From: Schistosoma haematobium
Taxonomy: Eukaryota > Platyhelminthes > Trematoda > Strigeidida > Schistosomatidae
Reading direction: 5' to 3'
DNA length: 64,000 bases
NCBI RefSeq assembly: GCF_000699445.3
Contig: NC_067202.1
Coordinates: forward strand, 16,959,644 to 17,023,643
Shown: one piece after another, positions 29,500 through 42,103 of the stretch
How positions within the stretch are numbered: the stretch's first letter is position 1
Layout of the letters: each line of letters starts with the position of its first letter
Position numbers and translations under genes: made by a program
Notes under the pieces: model-generated
Told to the model about the DNA's origin: nothing
The model's input: the letters and a program-made list of their open reading frames with translations, nothing else
The model's database searches: none

Positions 29500-29965
29500 T
29501 TTGCTACCCACAATTCAACGAACGTCAAAAAAGTTCTACTGAACGAAGCTGAAACTTGCACAACTACTACAACCATCATCAGGAGGGTAAAAGTACATAT
29601 GAATAATTGTGTACGAAGATACTCAACATCCATTGGTCGGATATCATCAACAACAGCCTTCTGTGGCAGAAAACAAACCATCGTTCAACTAAAGAAGAAA
29701 TTAGGAAAAGACCATGGAAATGGATAGGACATAAATTATGCAAATCATCAAACTGCATCACGAGGCAAGCCCTAACTTGGAATCCTGAAGGGAAGCGGAA
29801 AAGAGGAAGGCCAAGAAGAACACATTACGTCGGGAAATAGAAGCAAGCATGAAAAAGATGAATAACAACTGGAAAGAACTGGAAGGGGTTGTCCAGGACA
29901 GGGTTTTATGGAGAATGCTGATGGACGGCCTATGCTCGTTCACGAGGAGTAACAGGACCTTTGGT
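29500..29965 (+). mobile_element. Second RTE-type element, C-terminal fragment
   Basis: Encodes pieces of the same C-terminal region as 17085-17640: LLNEAETCTTTT for '[12 protein letters not shown]', [18 protein letters not shown] and a [12 protein letters not shown] block, then [13 protein letters not shown]. Frameshifts separate them. Confidence 0.75.
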
Positions 29966-30185
29966 CTCGCGCGGGAGCGGTTGGTCACTCAATAGTGTGG
30001 TTTGGTTGAAACTAAACATTAACACAGTTGAATACCAAATCAGTGGTGTATGAGACCGAAGGTCCTGGTCTCTAATCCTGCATGCGTACAGTTGAGCGAT
30101 CCCATATTAGGATAAAACGGCCGTCCAAGTTTTGAATGACAGTCTAACATTGATCCACTCATTATATCAATCTCAACACATTAAT
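29966..30185 (+). repeat. Hammerhead SINE family 2, decayed copy
   Basis: Retains cattaacac, the agaccgaaggtcctgg block, taaaacggccgtccaa and a gtctaacattgatcca tail. The core is changed. Confidence 0.65.
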
Positions 30186-30369
30186 CTATACAACCCTAAA
30201 TTGATAATGATGTAATAACTAGTTAAGTTTTATGTACTGTTAAATTTTATTGAAAAATATTTAACTTTCATTAGTGCAGAATACTAGAAGACAATGTCAG
30301 TTGAATTGAGCTACAATAGTAATGAAGGTGAAATTTCAAATTACATGTGAACTATTTTACAATGTAATT

Positions 30370-30595
30370 TAATAGTTGAGTTCATGAATCAATTAAAGCG
30401 AGATCACCATGGAAAACCTAGAAACACTAGATGGCAATTTCATCTCAGTATGAGACTCATCATCAATGCGCATTAATGATCCCGCATGTAAGACTCGAAT
30501 TCAGAACCTTCAGTCTTGCATGCGAACGCTTAATCTCTAGATCATTGGTCCGGTATCCAACTTTGTTAATATTTAATTTTAATCAATCCACGATA
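30370..30595 (-). repeat. Hammerhead SINE family 2, decayed copy
   Basis: In minus orientation has an A-box region, a degraded B box (ggttctgaattcgag) and gtgatctcgctttaattg at its end. Confidence 0.6.
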
Positions 30596-30714
30596 TTGCG
30601 CCACCGTCCACCGTTGTCTTTAATGAGTAACTACCTCACAATTAATCAGGTTGAACTGCACTAGTCACTGCTTCTCACTAGAACTCCAGAAAATATCTTT
30701 TAGAGACAGTCATG

Positions 30715-30850
30715 AGTGACCGTGGCGGAATCGTGGATACACACTATTAAAAAGTCCCATGCTAGGACGAAACGAATATCCAGTGCTTCCAGGTTTTCAA
30801 TGGTGATCTAGCTTGGATTGACTCATAAATTCAACGCTTAAATCATTCTA
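30715..30850 (+). repeat. Hammerhead SINE family 2, 3' part
   Basis: Starts at tcgtggatac, then ctattaaaaagtcccatgc, taggacgaaacg, ccagtgcttccagg. The 5' strand of the core is lost. Confidence 0.65.
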
Positions 30851-31239
30851 TAATTAAAATAGATTAGTAATTGAAGCTACCTGGAAACAATAAAATAATC
30901 AATAAAAAGTAACACCTAATTAATATCAAGAGAAAAATCAATAATAACGTAGTCCAATAAAGGTATTTCATTCAATTATTTACTACTTTTACATACATAC
31001 ATACGTTTAATATAAGTAATATATGGTATGCAAATCACCTACAAACAAATTGATAGAGCAGATATTTGAAAGATCCATCATCGATACAAGGCCGACTGCG
31101 ATCAGTAAAGTTGTCCAGAGTCGTCACAGAATGTAACAAGCACAGATGAAGCCGCACTCGATTGGTTCTGTTCTAATAAATGGACCCGTCTCCTTGCTGG
31201 TCAGAGATTCAAGACATGTATTCACTCTAGAATTAATTA

Positions 31240-31395
31240 AGTAGATTTATAGAAACTGGTTTAATTAATTAAACAGAACTAATGAACATTCGATGATCAG
31301 AGATCAAATCTATATATATATATATATCCTTGTTGACCAGGGTAATTTTACACCATCCAGACCTTCACGTGACAACCCGTACAGTACAGAGGTGA
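31240..31395. repeat. Unclassified dispersed repeat (pair with 27270)
   Basis: Contains aacagaactaatgaacatt, atgatcag, (TA)n, 'gaccagggtaat' and tgacaacccgtacagta, in the same order as 27270-27480. Confidence 0.65.
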
Positions 31396-31504
31396 AACTT
31401 GGAGAGCTGTTACAATCATCATCAAAACGGTGCAAGTATTTATAAACAATCGTCTATACAAGATACTCAATCGAATAGGTAAAATCCTATGATTATCTGT
31501 TGAG

Positions 31505-31715
31505 TAAACTTATTTGCCTCCAAATGCCCTGGTACGACCGAGGGTGGGGATAGTCAGCTCTCCCCCGCCAAATGCTCTCATATGGCCACGTGAACAAAAC
31601 CATTACCAGGAAAGTGTTACTCACTGCCTTCACACGAAAAGAGTGTTATTTACGAAACTGAGAGAACGAAGATTGAATGTTCGGCATTTAACCGATTTGG
31701 TCACGTTTTAACACA
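31505..31715 (+). repeat. (AAAT)-tailed retroposon, 5' part
   Basis: Matches the start of 18680-19222 (caaatgccctggtacg, tctcatatggccacg, ttacgaaactgagag). The 3' half is missing. Confidence 0.7.
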
Positions 31716-32204
31716 ACATTGTCTAATCCACTTGAATGCTCAATTTTAGCCCTCCTTACACTATGTTTGTGAACTTGTAACTGTAGAGTGTGATGATGAA
31801 GTTGTCGAAAACACTTTCCACTACAATATTCTTCATTTCTTCCTATTTAACACAGGGATTTCTGGTTAGGTTAGTTTGTATAAAAGCAAGCTCACAGAAA
31901 ACAGTTTGAAATTGATGAATTAGAATTGTTACACCTGGAAATGACACCGGCATGACGTTACACAAAGAAGGAGAGGAATACTGTCGGTAGGTACAAGGTG
32001 TATTATTATTGTTATAAGCTTTATTCAATATTATATTTTTGGTACAATATAGAATTCTCAGTAAGAGGTATTTCAACAGGTTTCCGTTCTTTACTTCTTG
32101 GTCGATCCTGACGATAAATATTGAGTGATCTCCAGTTAGGTGTTAGCTGTACAGTAAATGAACATCTGAATAATGTATATTCTCTTCTCTACATATTGTC
32201 AGCG

Positions 32205-32385
32205 ACCACATTATCTCTTATTGGGCTCTTTGTAACTTTGACAATGAAAGGTTGTACACTTTTCAGAAATGCACCAGGATAGGTTAATAAACATAATGAT
32301 ATATTAAAACAATCAAAAAATAGATAACTTGTTGAAATATCTAGATGGCAGGAACAGGTAGTCCAGATGCTCAAGCAGTACTACA
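32205..32385. repeat. Unclassified dispersed repeat, copy 2 (pair with 26475)
   Basis: See 26475-26690. Several small indels separate the copies. Confidence 0.65.
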
Positions 32386-32794
32386 TTTCAACGTGATATT
32401 GGTTCAATGATTATTTTATAAGTCGTTTGAACTACATTGTCTTTCAAATGAGTTAGTTGAAGGGCTTAACAGAACTCAATTCATACCCTACACTGACATG
32501 TTCGTTTTTTTCTTTGTTAGCTAATTTATAATTTCTACCAATCAGGATATCACATATATTTTACTCTTATTGGGTTTGATTTCGACCGACCGAAATTAAT
32601 ATTGTCACTTGTAACCAAGCTCTGAGGTCAGCGAGGAATTAGAAAAGGAAGACGAGTAATAAAGTTAATGAAATAGAATGAATAATCGATCAGAAATGTC
32701 ACACTTATAATGATAGGATCATAGGTGATTCCTTTACATGTAGTATTCTGTGATTAAATATAAGCGGTTTGACAAATATATCGAAGATAGTAAA

Positions 32795-33045
32795 CGTACT
32801 TGAGTGGAAGTCAATCAAAATGACGTGGAACAGGATATAGACTTCTTAGTTCTGAGTGGGAAGAGGAAATTATTCTACTCTCCATCCACAAGAGCCATAC
32901 AAATATGCAATGAAGACACAATCGATGGTGAACTGAATATAATCCGACGAACAATTCTGCACAATGGCTTCCAAATCAGGTGCATTGGAAATAATCTGGA
33001 ACCAGGGTATGAAGTCGAAGAAACTGCCTCAGTTCATCACTGAAA
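32795..33045 (+). pseudogene. Penelope-like linker fragment
   Basis: Frame with YSPSTRAIQICNEDTIDGEL followed by NIIRRTILHNGFQIRCI. The order 'R..ICN......EL..I...L..NGF' is that of the segment between RT and GIY-YIG domains in Penelope-like elements. Neither enzyme domain is present. Confidence 0.55.
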
Positions 33046-33124
33046 GGTTAACAATTGTTTTATTGAAGATTAATGACCGTCAGAGAGATAGTGATGCAAG
33101 ATTTCAGTTCCATGATAATCATCA

Positions 33125-33450
33125 TCGATGTTTGTCGGTTTAATTGTTTATATTTCGTCTTCTCTAATTTTATCAAGCAGACAATCATGTTTCACTTCTC
33201 TACTTCGTTTGAGACCACACTGTGTTTGGCAACTAGAGAATCTGGTTGAATTGATTAGGAAGATAGTATTGAACCATCAGAACGTATTATTTTCGATAAA
33301 CGTTCTTTGTTTGGCCTAAACATACACATGCTTCTTACGTGCTCCGAAATCTGTTTGGATCGTTCAGACTGTAACTTGACGATTCAGTCAGGATGATGTG
33401 GTTGAATATTACATATAATCATCATGTCTACCTGAATTCTACTAGTCTAA
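33125..33450 (-). repeat. Repeat block related to 38150-38490, minus orientation
   Basis: On the minus strand encodes CGLKRSREVKHDCLLDK, close to CGLKRRGEVKHECLLDQ at 38390-38450 (+). The flanking 33365-33450 also matches 38150-38240 in inverse orientation. The family is not identified. Confidence 0.65.
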
Positions 33451-33818
33451 TTTACGATTTCGCATAAGAAATATTTTTTGAAAGATAGTAACAATAGTGT
33501 AGATTATCTGAGAGTGGTTTTGCAAATATCTGTCTGTTAAGCTCAGTTGTTTGAAACCTTATATCACATAATGGGTTAGTGAAAATATTTTCGTGGAAGC
33601 CACAATGATGATTTGAAAAACAAAGTCCCTCTTCCTTTGTCCTTCCATCGAATCAACAACATTGAAAATCAGTTTTCGGCCTGAGAACAGCTGACCTTCA
33701 TGCACTGATTTCGAAATAGTCAGTGCTAGTGAGCTCACGAATTGATTGTGCACTTCACACATGCAGAAACGGTATACAAGATATAGATTGATGATATAAT
33801 TGATATCAGTTACACACT

Positions 33819-34031
33819 TTGTTATTCACGTATCTTTTGTTTGATAACTTGAAATGCCGTCTCGCTAATTTTTTCACAGTAAGTTGTTCAAAACACGATT
33901 CCATTGAAAAATGCCAAAATGCGACAACATCAAGTGTGGAATGTATGTGGTATGCAAAAGCTAATATGTGCATTAACGGCGATGATAATGATAGTCATGA
34001 ATTGGAAGAAAATATTTACCATGGTACATAA
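33819..34031 (+). pseudogene. Decayed exon resembling a PSI (plexin/semaphorin/integrin) domain
   Basis: After a polypyrimidine tract and cacag acceptor (near 33880), the frame reads VSCSKHDSIEKCQNATTS, SVECMWYAKANMCINGDD and DNDSHELEEN. The C...C...C.W....C spacing is that of a PSI domain, but two expected cysteines are replaced (I in SIEK, Y in MWY). The frame ends at TAA 34029. Since no other host exon is seen nearby, it looks like a pseudogene piece or captured exon. This is a pattern-based call without a search. Confidence 0.45.
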
Positions 34032-34200
34032 AGTAATTGTTAAGATTCATAGATTGTTCACAACATTGCTACATTCCACATTGTACATCCGATTACTCGG
34101 AAATTCTAGTATTGTTGTGATGTATCCTACCTATGCTGGCTGACATGAACAATATTTAATACAAATCAAAAAAAAATGTCTGGCAACAGAATAATGTGCA

Positions 34201-34458
34201 AATCGAGTTGAAGAGAACGTATATGTTATAAGAAGTGATTGTAACAAAAAAGAACCACGGAACTTTGAAGTTTATGAGGGACAACTGACAAAAGATGTAC
34301 GAATGAAGTATTTAATGTACGGTTTTCGGATTTTACGACGACAATGTGATTTCGCATTTAAAATTAAATTGGTTGGCCTCACCATGTCTTCGTTCACTGT
34401 AGTAATGATAATAATAAACAGAGTATTAATAATGGAAGCGGCAATAATTTCAGTGGTA
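34201..34458 (+). other. Open segment without start codon next to the PSI-like exon
   Basis: An 85-codon open segment reads NRVEENVYVIRSDCNKKEP, then NFEVYEGQLTKDVRMKYLM and RQCDFAFKIKLVGLTMS. It ends in an ATA/GTA-rich hydrophobic stretch and TGA. It could be a further exon of the same decayed gene, or chance. No family recognised. Confidence 0.3.
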
Positions 34459-34699
34459 TTATTATTATGAATAATTGTATCTTTGTATTACGATCATTAC
34501 TGGTAAGCGGGTTATTTATGGCACGAATGGTAGAATTTGTAGAACTAGCAACAATGATAATAAATCTAATGATGGTATCAGCAGATGTAATCATAATAGT
34601 CAGTATAGGATTGCGTAGTTTGTCGAGTTTTATTTCAGAAGAGCCAATCAATGTAGGAGATAATTTTCTGAGTTCGATTGGGATGCCGTGATCATTGTG

Positions 34700-36055
34700 G
34701 TTGATGTGTGTCAGGCATGGGCCAGTTACTCAACTAAGACAATGGAGGATAGTCGCAAAATTTCCTAGATTGGTTGATGTTAGACATTATCACTGTAAGA
34801 TACTGGCTGAATGATTTGACGATAATCGATGGCGCACGAGAATGTATGTCATGAGCTCGAGCCATACGATGAGAAAGTGTAGGAGTTTGCGGATAATGTA
34901 ATTATTACCTACACTAAAATATATGCCATACAACAATGCGTAGAACTACGGAGGGATTATGAGTTCCGGACAAATATACATATCACATATTGAATCGATC
35001 TGAAATTGTGGTGAATGTTTCTTGTAAGACAGTTATGATCTAATGAATGTCTGAGTTGACTCGACAACATCATCTGGCTACAAACATTTCAGTAAAATGT
35101 TTCAATGATATCTTCCACATCTAGCTTCGGTTCAATTTGAAGTGTGCTGAAATGTTGTGATGAATATATTCAACAGTGCTGTGTCTTTATGAAAACCAAC
35201 ACGTAATGGAGTTCCACTGATACTAATCTTCAGCTCTCTTTTCATGTCTGTTTTTGTTAATGATCTACAGATGATGTCATAGTGGTTTGTTTTGGGTTGG
35301 TCTTTTTCATATCATGATGAACTGTCCTCTGTAACGATGATCAAGTAGTATTGTTGACTCTCGAAACGCCATTCTTCTAACGCTTTCATTGAGTTTTTCC
35401 ACAAGCGTTGCACCACTCATGTCACAAATATTTACGCTGGCTTGCTCGTTACGTCAATAAGATTTTCGAAACTAAGACTTCCATTACACTTCCTGTTGTC
35501 TTTCATCATTCGCGTTGTCATCGTTTTTGGAATGACTGTCAGTTGATCAAGTAATTTGACGAATCGATTTTTATGTGTCATAGACACCCATTTCGAGTTT
35601 GGAAACACTGTCGTGCATTGAGTTTTACGCAGACAGGAATACGGATAAACGTGAACTCGTAAATAAATTAGATTATTCAGCATTCATTAGAATAAAACGT
35701 CATCATTGCACTGTAATGAGTCAGAGCACCTCACTCAGTGATACCCCATATGAGGATTCGCAGTCACCGACTCAAAATAAACATATGATTTCGAGTCGAT
35801 TTCTTCACGAAAGCTTGCGAATTCGGTAGCCGTGTCGAAATATCTGAACTTTGAATAAACACTTTGCAAATATTGGGCTTAGACAAACGTCAGACTGGTT
35901 TCATAAGATATGAGCGAAAAACAAGTCAACGATTTAAATGTCAAACTAATTTATTGAAGTGTGTTCAGTTAATAAAAGCGGAAGTCGTGGTTCTACTAAT
36001 TTGTAGATTTTCTCTAGTCACTGGTCACATACATGATTATGGATTCGATTTTATT
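34700..36055. other. Intergenic sequence, little recognised
   Basis: 34740-34880 carries scraps of SINE family 2 (attggttgatgttagacatt). The rest shows no motif that I can name. Confidence 0.4.
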
Positions 36056-36177
36056 TAGGTTTTTATAACTATTCACATGATGACCACTGCTAAGCCTTGT
36101 GATGAATATGGAGTCATTACTCAGAACACTAGATGCGTCTGTATTTTGAGGTGCTCTAACGCGTTCATTGAAAAGAG

Positions 36178-36797
36178 GAAGTCGGGGCAAACCACATCAG
36201 AGCAACAGCTTATCACCCAGCAGCTAACGGCATGATTGAAAGATTTCATCGTCAGTTGAAAAGCTCACTGATGGCACAAGCTGACACCTCAAAGTGGAGC
36301 GACGCTTTACCGCTCGTTCAACTATAAAGGAAGACATCGGATGCACTGCTGCCAAACTAGTGTATGGTGCAACCTTAACGTTACCAGGGAAACTGATCAA
36401 TCGTGAATCTGCAACGTCAGGGGATCCTTCCCATTTTGTAAGCCTTAGTGCAAACGACGCAGAACATCAAAGCAATATCCCGCGAGAACATAACAATCGA
36501 GTTCAACTTGATAAACATCTTGAAACGTGCAAATTTGTTTTCCTCCGAGTAGACGCTGTGAAAACTCCACTGAAGCCACCATATGAAGATCCTTTTAAAG
36601 TAATTAAACGCACTCACAAATACTTGATTATCAACGAAAACGGGAACAAAGAGACCATTTCTGTAGACAAAATGATACCAGCTTTCCACAAAGCTTCTCA
36701 AGACAAAGAAGAGAAAACTGCGAATAAAAGATCCCTCCCATCAATTACTGCGAAACAAGAGGTGGATGAGAAAGTAGCACTACACCTTCTTGCTTAA
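36178..36797 (+). pseudogene. Ty3/gypsy integrase C-terminal relic
   Basis: 36178-36326 encodes the end of the integrase core (ATAYHPAANGMIERFHRQLK, then SKWSDALPLVQL). A small deletion shifts the frame, which continues as IKEDIGCTAAKLVYGATLTL, HLETCKFVFLRVDAVKTPL and PYEDPFKVIKRTHKYLIIN, the C-terminal integrase region. It lacks RT and LTRs nearby. Confidence 0.8.
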
Positions 36798-36799
36798 CC

Positions 36800-38149
36800 T
36801 GTTCTAGTAGACTTATAAAGTAACCTAAACGTTATGTACATTTCGTAGACTAATAAAATCAAAAACATTCAATGATACAAATTACGAAGTTAAATCAACT
36901 CAATCTTCTAATGAAAACTATTTCTTTTCTCCACATGTAATGCTTAGATCTACACTTGCGTCTAATAATCACTCACACACATCAGCATTACTTTTTGAAG
37001 AGAATAGAACAAAAAGGTATTTGTCGAAACAACGGATTCAAATCGAATGATGCTAAACGTAATTCGTGTTAGTCTACACTAATGAACAAAGCGTATCTAC
37101 ATGTTATAGAGGTCTAAAGCTCCCAAACAGATTCAAACTCGTGCTATCCAAATAAACAGTCTGACAGGTAGTCATCCAGCTATTTAGACCTGTAACTGGC
37201 TTCTCGTACTTTTGAGATGTTTACAATTCATTAAAGTTCATTACAATTCATTAATCGTTGCAATGTGATCAATACTAAAAGATAAGACAAATAAAAAGTT
37301 GGCTAACATTCAGTGATTTATCAATTGTAATTTCTCCACAAAACCATGCAAGTTTGCTTCTATATTAAGACAGAACATGCAGTAGACAATCAATCGCAGT
37401 GAACAAGTTCAATTTGTTATTCATAGGGTTGACTAAAAGATACAATTAACTGTAATTGAAGACATGACTGTTAAGTAATCATAATAATGGTGACAACTGT
37501 AATGTTAATAATACTGGTTCAAGTGTTATGTAGATTTTCAGAAGTCATAACTAATTAGACATTTGAACAGATGAGATGCGAAACGGTTATTTTGACTAAA
37601 CGTTGGAGCAGTGAAGCTCAGCACTAGAATAATCGTAAACTTGAAATGAAAACTTGAATGAAACAAACAACGGGGAGATTAGACATGTACAGAAAATTTC
37701 AGCGAAGCTGAATAAGGATCTTAGAGATGTCTCAGCTCTGATCTCATCATGGCACAGACTTTGGATTGTGTAAACATAGTAGGTTAATTGTAGATACATT
37801 CTTCTAATGCTCTTAATTAATCATTCAATAGTAATGATATATGCTTCTGCTATGGCAGGTACACACCACTTCTACAGGCATGTTTTTACAAATTACAACA
37901 TTCATTGTTTCACAGTGGATTGTGTAAACATAGTAGGTTAATTGTAGACACATTGTTCTAATGTTTCATATCTCGCCTACTACACAATAGACAATACCAT
38001 ATTATTTGAATAATTAAATATAATGAGGTGATAGAGGAAGAGAAAGTATAATCATTGAAATTTCTACAAACAACTGAGGTCATCAGAAATATTCAGATGT
38101 TTTTCACTACTATTTCAGTGTCTTTTTAAAAGAATATTTAATGTGAGAC
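36800..38149. other. Intergenic sequence, nothing recognised
   Basis: No motif seen. A short direct repeat (tgtgtaaacatagtaggtta at 37768 and 37922) is present. Confidence 0.4.
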
Positions 38150-38490
38150 AACGCATATCAGATTGGTAGAATTGAAGTAGATGCGATGATCATGTGCAAT
38201 ATTCAACTAAGTAATCTTGACTGAATCGTCAAGTGACAGTCCCTAACCCGATTAGATTTAGGAGGACTTTAGAAGTACATGATGTGATCAAGCCAAATAA
38301 CGACTGTTCATCGAGAATAGTGTGTTCCTGTACAAAAAATGTTATCTTCCAAATCCGTCCAACCATATCTTTTACTTACCAAACACATTGTGGTCTCAAA
38401 CGACGTGGAGAAGTGAAACACGAATGCCTGCTTGATCAAAGAAGAGAAGACGAAATACAAATAGATAAACCAACAAGCAATCAATGATAA
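38150..38490 (+). repeat. Repeat block related to 33125-33450
   Basis: The frame 38233-38487 ends with THCGLKRRGEVKHECLLDQ and RREDEIQIDKPTSNQ, matching the minus strand at 33130-33240. Function unknown. Confidence 0.6.
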
Positions 38491-39449
38491 TCATTATGGA
38501 ACTGGAATCACGCTTCGCTGTATCATTGAATATCACTAATTGTCAATAAAACTAATGAAGATGTTTCATGAAGAAACTTATCTTCTTGACAATATCGACT
38601 CCTGAATTTGCACGATTGTATTTCCAGATTATGTTTTCGCATGTATTAGTGTGTGATATAAGAGATGGGTGTTGCAGAATTATTGCAGATGATCAGACTT
38701 ATTTATGCGGGTTCAGTCGAGAGGAAATTTTGTTGCGCATATAAATAGTCGAGATAATCAAGAACCTTCGAGTATTTGAAGCAATAATTTATAAATGGAG
38801 GGGTGTTATTTAATGGTAATCTAAGTCTTTGAAAGCTGAATAAAATAGGTTTCGTCATTTGTCGACGTAGTAAACAGTCAAAAAGAGTCTACGTTGTGTA
38901 GTAGTATTGGCAGTGTTCAAAACAACAATCTATGAAACAAAAGATAGAGATAACTGTCTACTTAAATGGTGATAATGGAGAGAAGGAGGTGAAGAGGAAG
39001 AGGAATGTAATAATCAGCAATTCTAATTTGTATCATTCTATGGGGTGCTAAGGCCGTTGGGGAATAGTAGATTAAACGTGAGTCCTCTCCTCTCGCTATA
39101 GCTTCGGCCTCATCCAAAGCTTTTTGAGCCTGTTCTATCTATTGTGTAAGGGAATTCGAACGGAGATTCGCGTGATGGATGTGAACTAAATCGACTGTGT
39201 TCGAGAACTGAGTTGTTGATTGGTTTGTTCATCCCTTTAGATAATCATACAGAATGGCGCTCGGATATTCGTTCATCAGGTACAGCTACAAACTACTTCA
39301 CGAGAGTAAGCAAACTTGTTGATCAATATTGAGATGGCCAGAGGTAGCAAAGGATTCTTAAGACTTCCCTGAATGACTTTCATGGTTGATAAAACAGTTT
39401 GGAGCAGTGTATTAGAAAAGACGTTTTTCAAGGATTTGTACGTTTGTTC
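38491..39449. other. Intergenic sequence, nothing recognised
   Basis: No motif that I can support. Confidence 0.4.
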
Positions 39450-40675
39450 GTTGGTGTCTTAGATGCCCTGTCACCCCTGGATTCAATATTCGAGAACAGA
39501 ACTTTGTTTGCAACAGTGGGAGATATTCTGACTTAACATCCCGGTCTGAGATTGCTTTCAATGCACATGGGTTGGAGAAAATATTTCAGAAGCGTTTTTC
39601 GGATTATATTCAGTTCATCGTCAATTTTGTCTGGGATAGGTCGGCCAGATCATCTGCGAAGTCCAGATCGTCCATCTGCATCCTGTATGTACACTGTATC
39701 CAGCGTTTCCCTTCAGATGTTGATGTTTTCATTATCCAGTCGATCATCTGGAGAAAGAGGACGAGTGAGAGTAGGCAACCCTGCCTGAAACCGGTCTTTA
39801 CCTCGAATGACTTTGTCAACTGTCCTCCATGCACGATTTTGCGGATTTATCCACCACAGGAATTCTGGATGGGATTGACCATCTTCTGAGGCACTACGTT
39901 GTGTCGAAGAAGCTTCCATAGTGTTTTCCTGTCCATACTGTCAAACGCTTTCTTGTAGTCAATGAAGTTGATGTACAGTGATGAATTCCATTCAATTGAT
40001 TGTTCCACAATGATCCATAGAGTTGCAATTTGGTCTATACACGATCTTTCCTTACGGAATCCTGCCTGTTGGTCTCGAAGTTGGGCGTCTACGCGGTCCT
40101 TCATTCCGTTTACCAATACCCTGTCGAAGACGTTTTCTGTAGTTAGCACAGTTGTTGAGATCGCCTTTCTTTGGTATCTTGATCAGATGTCCTTCTTTCC
40201 AGTCTGTTGGTACTTGTTCTTTATCCCAATCCCTACTGAAGAGAATATGGAGTATCCTTGCAGTTACCGCTACGTCCTATTTCAGTGCCTCTGCTGAAAT
40301 TTTGTCTGGTCTCGCCGTTTGCCACTCTTCATATGCTTGACGGCCATGCTGATTTCTACAAATTTTGGTGGGCAAACATTGATTGGGACGTCCGTGAGTG
40401 CTGCTTCGATGTTGGGTGGGTTCAGTGTGGCCGGTCGATTCAATGGTTCATTGAAGTGTTCTACTCACCTGTTTCGTTGTTAATCAATGTTGATGATTAC
40501 CTCGCCATCCTTGCTTTTCACTGGTCGTTCTGGTTGACGGTGATTTCCAGAGAGTTTCTTTGTCGTGTCATACAGTTTTCTCATGTTTCCTTCTCTTGCA
40601 GCCTTTTCCGCCATCATTGCTAAATCTTTCACATATCTACGTTTGTCGGTTCTGATGCTTTTCTTCACTGAGTGC
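39450..40675 (-). mobile_element. Second RTE-type element, linker and RT region relic
   Basis: Minus strand: KKSIRTDKRRYVKDLAMMAE (linker), then RDQQAGFRKERSCIDQIATL, YINFIDYKKAFDSMDRKTLW, TGFRQGCLLSLVLF and DDLDFADDLADLSQ with the FADD catalytic box. Frameshifts interrupt it. Its 5' end joins gypsy sequence directly. Confidence 0.85.
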
Positions 40676-41880
40676 CGGAAATGTTTGATGGCACAGCAGG
40701 CTGCTAGTAGCTCTCGACAAAAAGCGCTGTATCTCGATTCCGTGGTGAGTGGGGCGTTGTGAGAAAATTTGGAGAGGTTGCCAACTACCGGAGATGTTCT
40801 GTTGCATAACAGCCCCTATAGTAAAATCCGATGCATCAACCGCTATACTAAGCATGGCTGACGGGTCAGGGTGAGCGAGAAGTGTAACTTGAGTCAGAGC
40901 CGTTTTGATCTCTGGAAATGCAATACGTGCGACTTCGTTCAATTCTAATTTGCGTGGATTACCGCGAAATAAATCGGTTAATGGTCGTAACCGTTCTGCC
41001 GCGTGTGGGATAGAATGTCGGTAGAAGTTAACTAGACCGAGAAATGCCTCGTACTATGCTATCGATAAACCTTTGGAAAGTTTGAGCAGCATTCCGTAAT
41101 CCAAATGACATTCGTAGAAACTCAAACAAACCGAAAGGAGTCGTGATAGCAGTTTTTTCGATATCTTCAAGAGCGACTGGGATCTGATGATATGCCCGTA
41201 CCAGATCTTTCTTAGAAAAGATAGTCGTGCCTTTGAGCGGTGCCTTGATGTCGTGTATGTGGGAAATGGTGTGACTATCAAAGCGTGTAACTACGTTTAA
41301 TGCTCGGTAGTCGCCGCATGGTCTCCAACTAACTCAATCCTTCTTGCGCACCATGTAAAGAGGAGAGGCCCAGGGACTGTGAGCAGGACAACTGATACCA
41401 GTAGCTAGTAAATTGTCAAACTCAAGTTTAGCGAAAGCCAATTTGTCCGGTGCCAGTCGGCGTAGTCTTGCCGTGACTGGGAGTCTGTGGGTGACTATTT
41501 GGTGTACCACACGGCTGGTCACCGATGAAGTCTCCTCGAGTGGTTTATTTGATTTAGAGGAATTTCTAGACTAAGCGTTGAACATGTCGTCACGCGAATA
41601 AAATACGCCTAAGATTCGGTACGCGTTTGTTTAACCCTTGAATTTATTGTTCGACGAAGTATCAACTAACTGTAGCCTACGTGAATCGACCAGCAATTCA
41701 TAATGCTGTGGGAAATCAATACGGAATATGCCTGTGAGAACGTCCACGGATACTGTCGTCGGTTCCCCAGGATGACCGTGTGTTGTCGTGCACCATAGGT
41801 AGGAATGGCTGAGCCATTCGCAGCTTGTAGTCGAAGCGTTGTAGCTCGTGACTTACTGTTACCAGTAGTTACGACTTAAA
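40676..41880 (-). mobile_element. Ty3/gypsy pol relic: protease, RT, RNase H
   Basis: Minus strand in order: protease-like SKSRATTLRLQAANGSAIPT and HYELLVDSRRLQLVD; RT with RRLAPDKLAFAKLEFDNLL, HSPWASPLYMVRKKD and a shifted [13 protein letters not shown] block; RNase H start EIKTALTQVTLLAHPDPS and LSIAVDASDFTIGAVMQQ. The catalytic D of the RNase H strand (VDASD) is present. It ends at AIKHFRHS, where the RTE linker begins. Gag and integrase are absent. Confidence 0.82.
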
Positions 41881-42103
41881 CTTGGGCACCTGTATTTACT
41901 GAGTACATCAGAGTCTATTATATCAATACTATTCTTATCGTTATCGGTCATCTCAAATGGTTGCTAGAATATTATATATTGAAAAATATCAACAAGAAAA
42001 TGTGAAACAGACGTGGATAGATAAGTATTAGACTCACCGCAAATGGCTGCTTTGGAAGATTTGACCGCGACTGGAAAGTGTTCGTAGTCTTGGGTTCACC
42101 AGT

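Noticed and set aside
34467..34691. Hydrophobic 74-codon frame as a membrane protein
   Set aside because: It lies in an AAT/ATA-rich low-complexity stretch where all frames give I/N/M-rich peptides.
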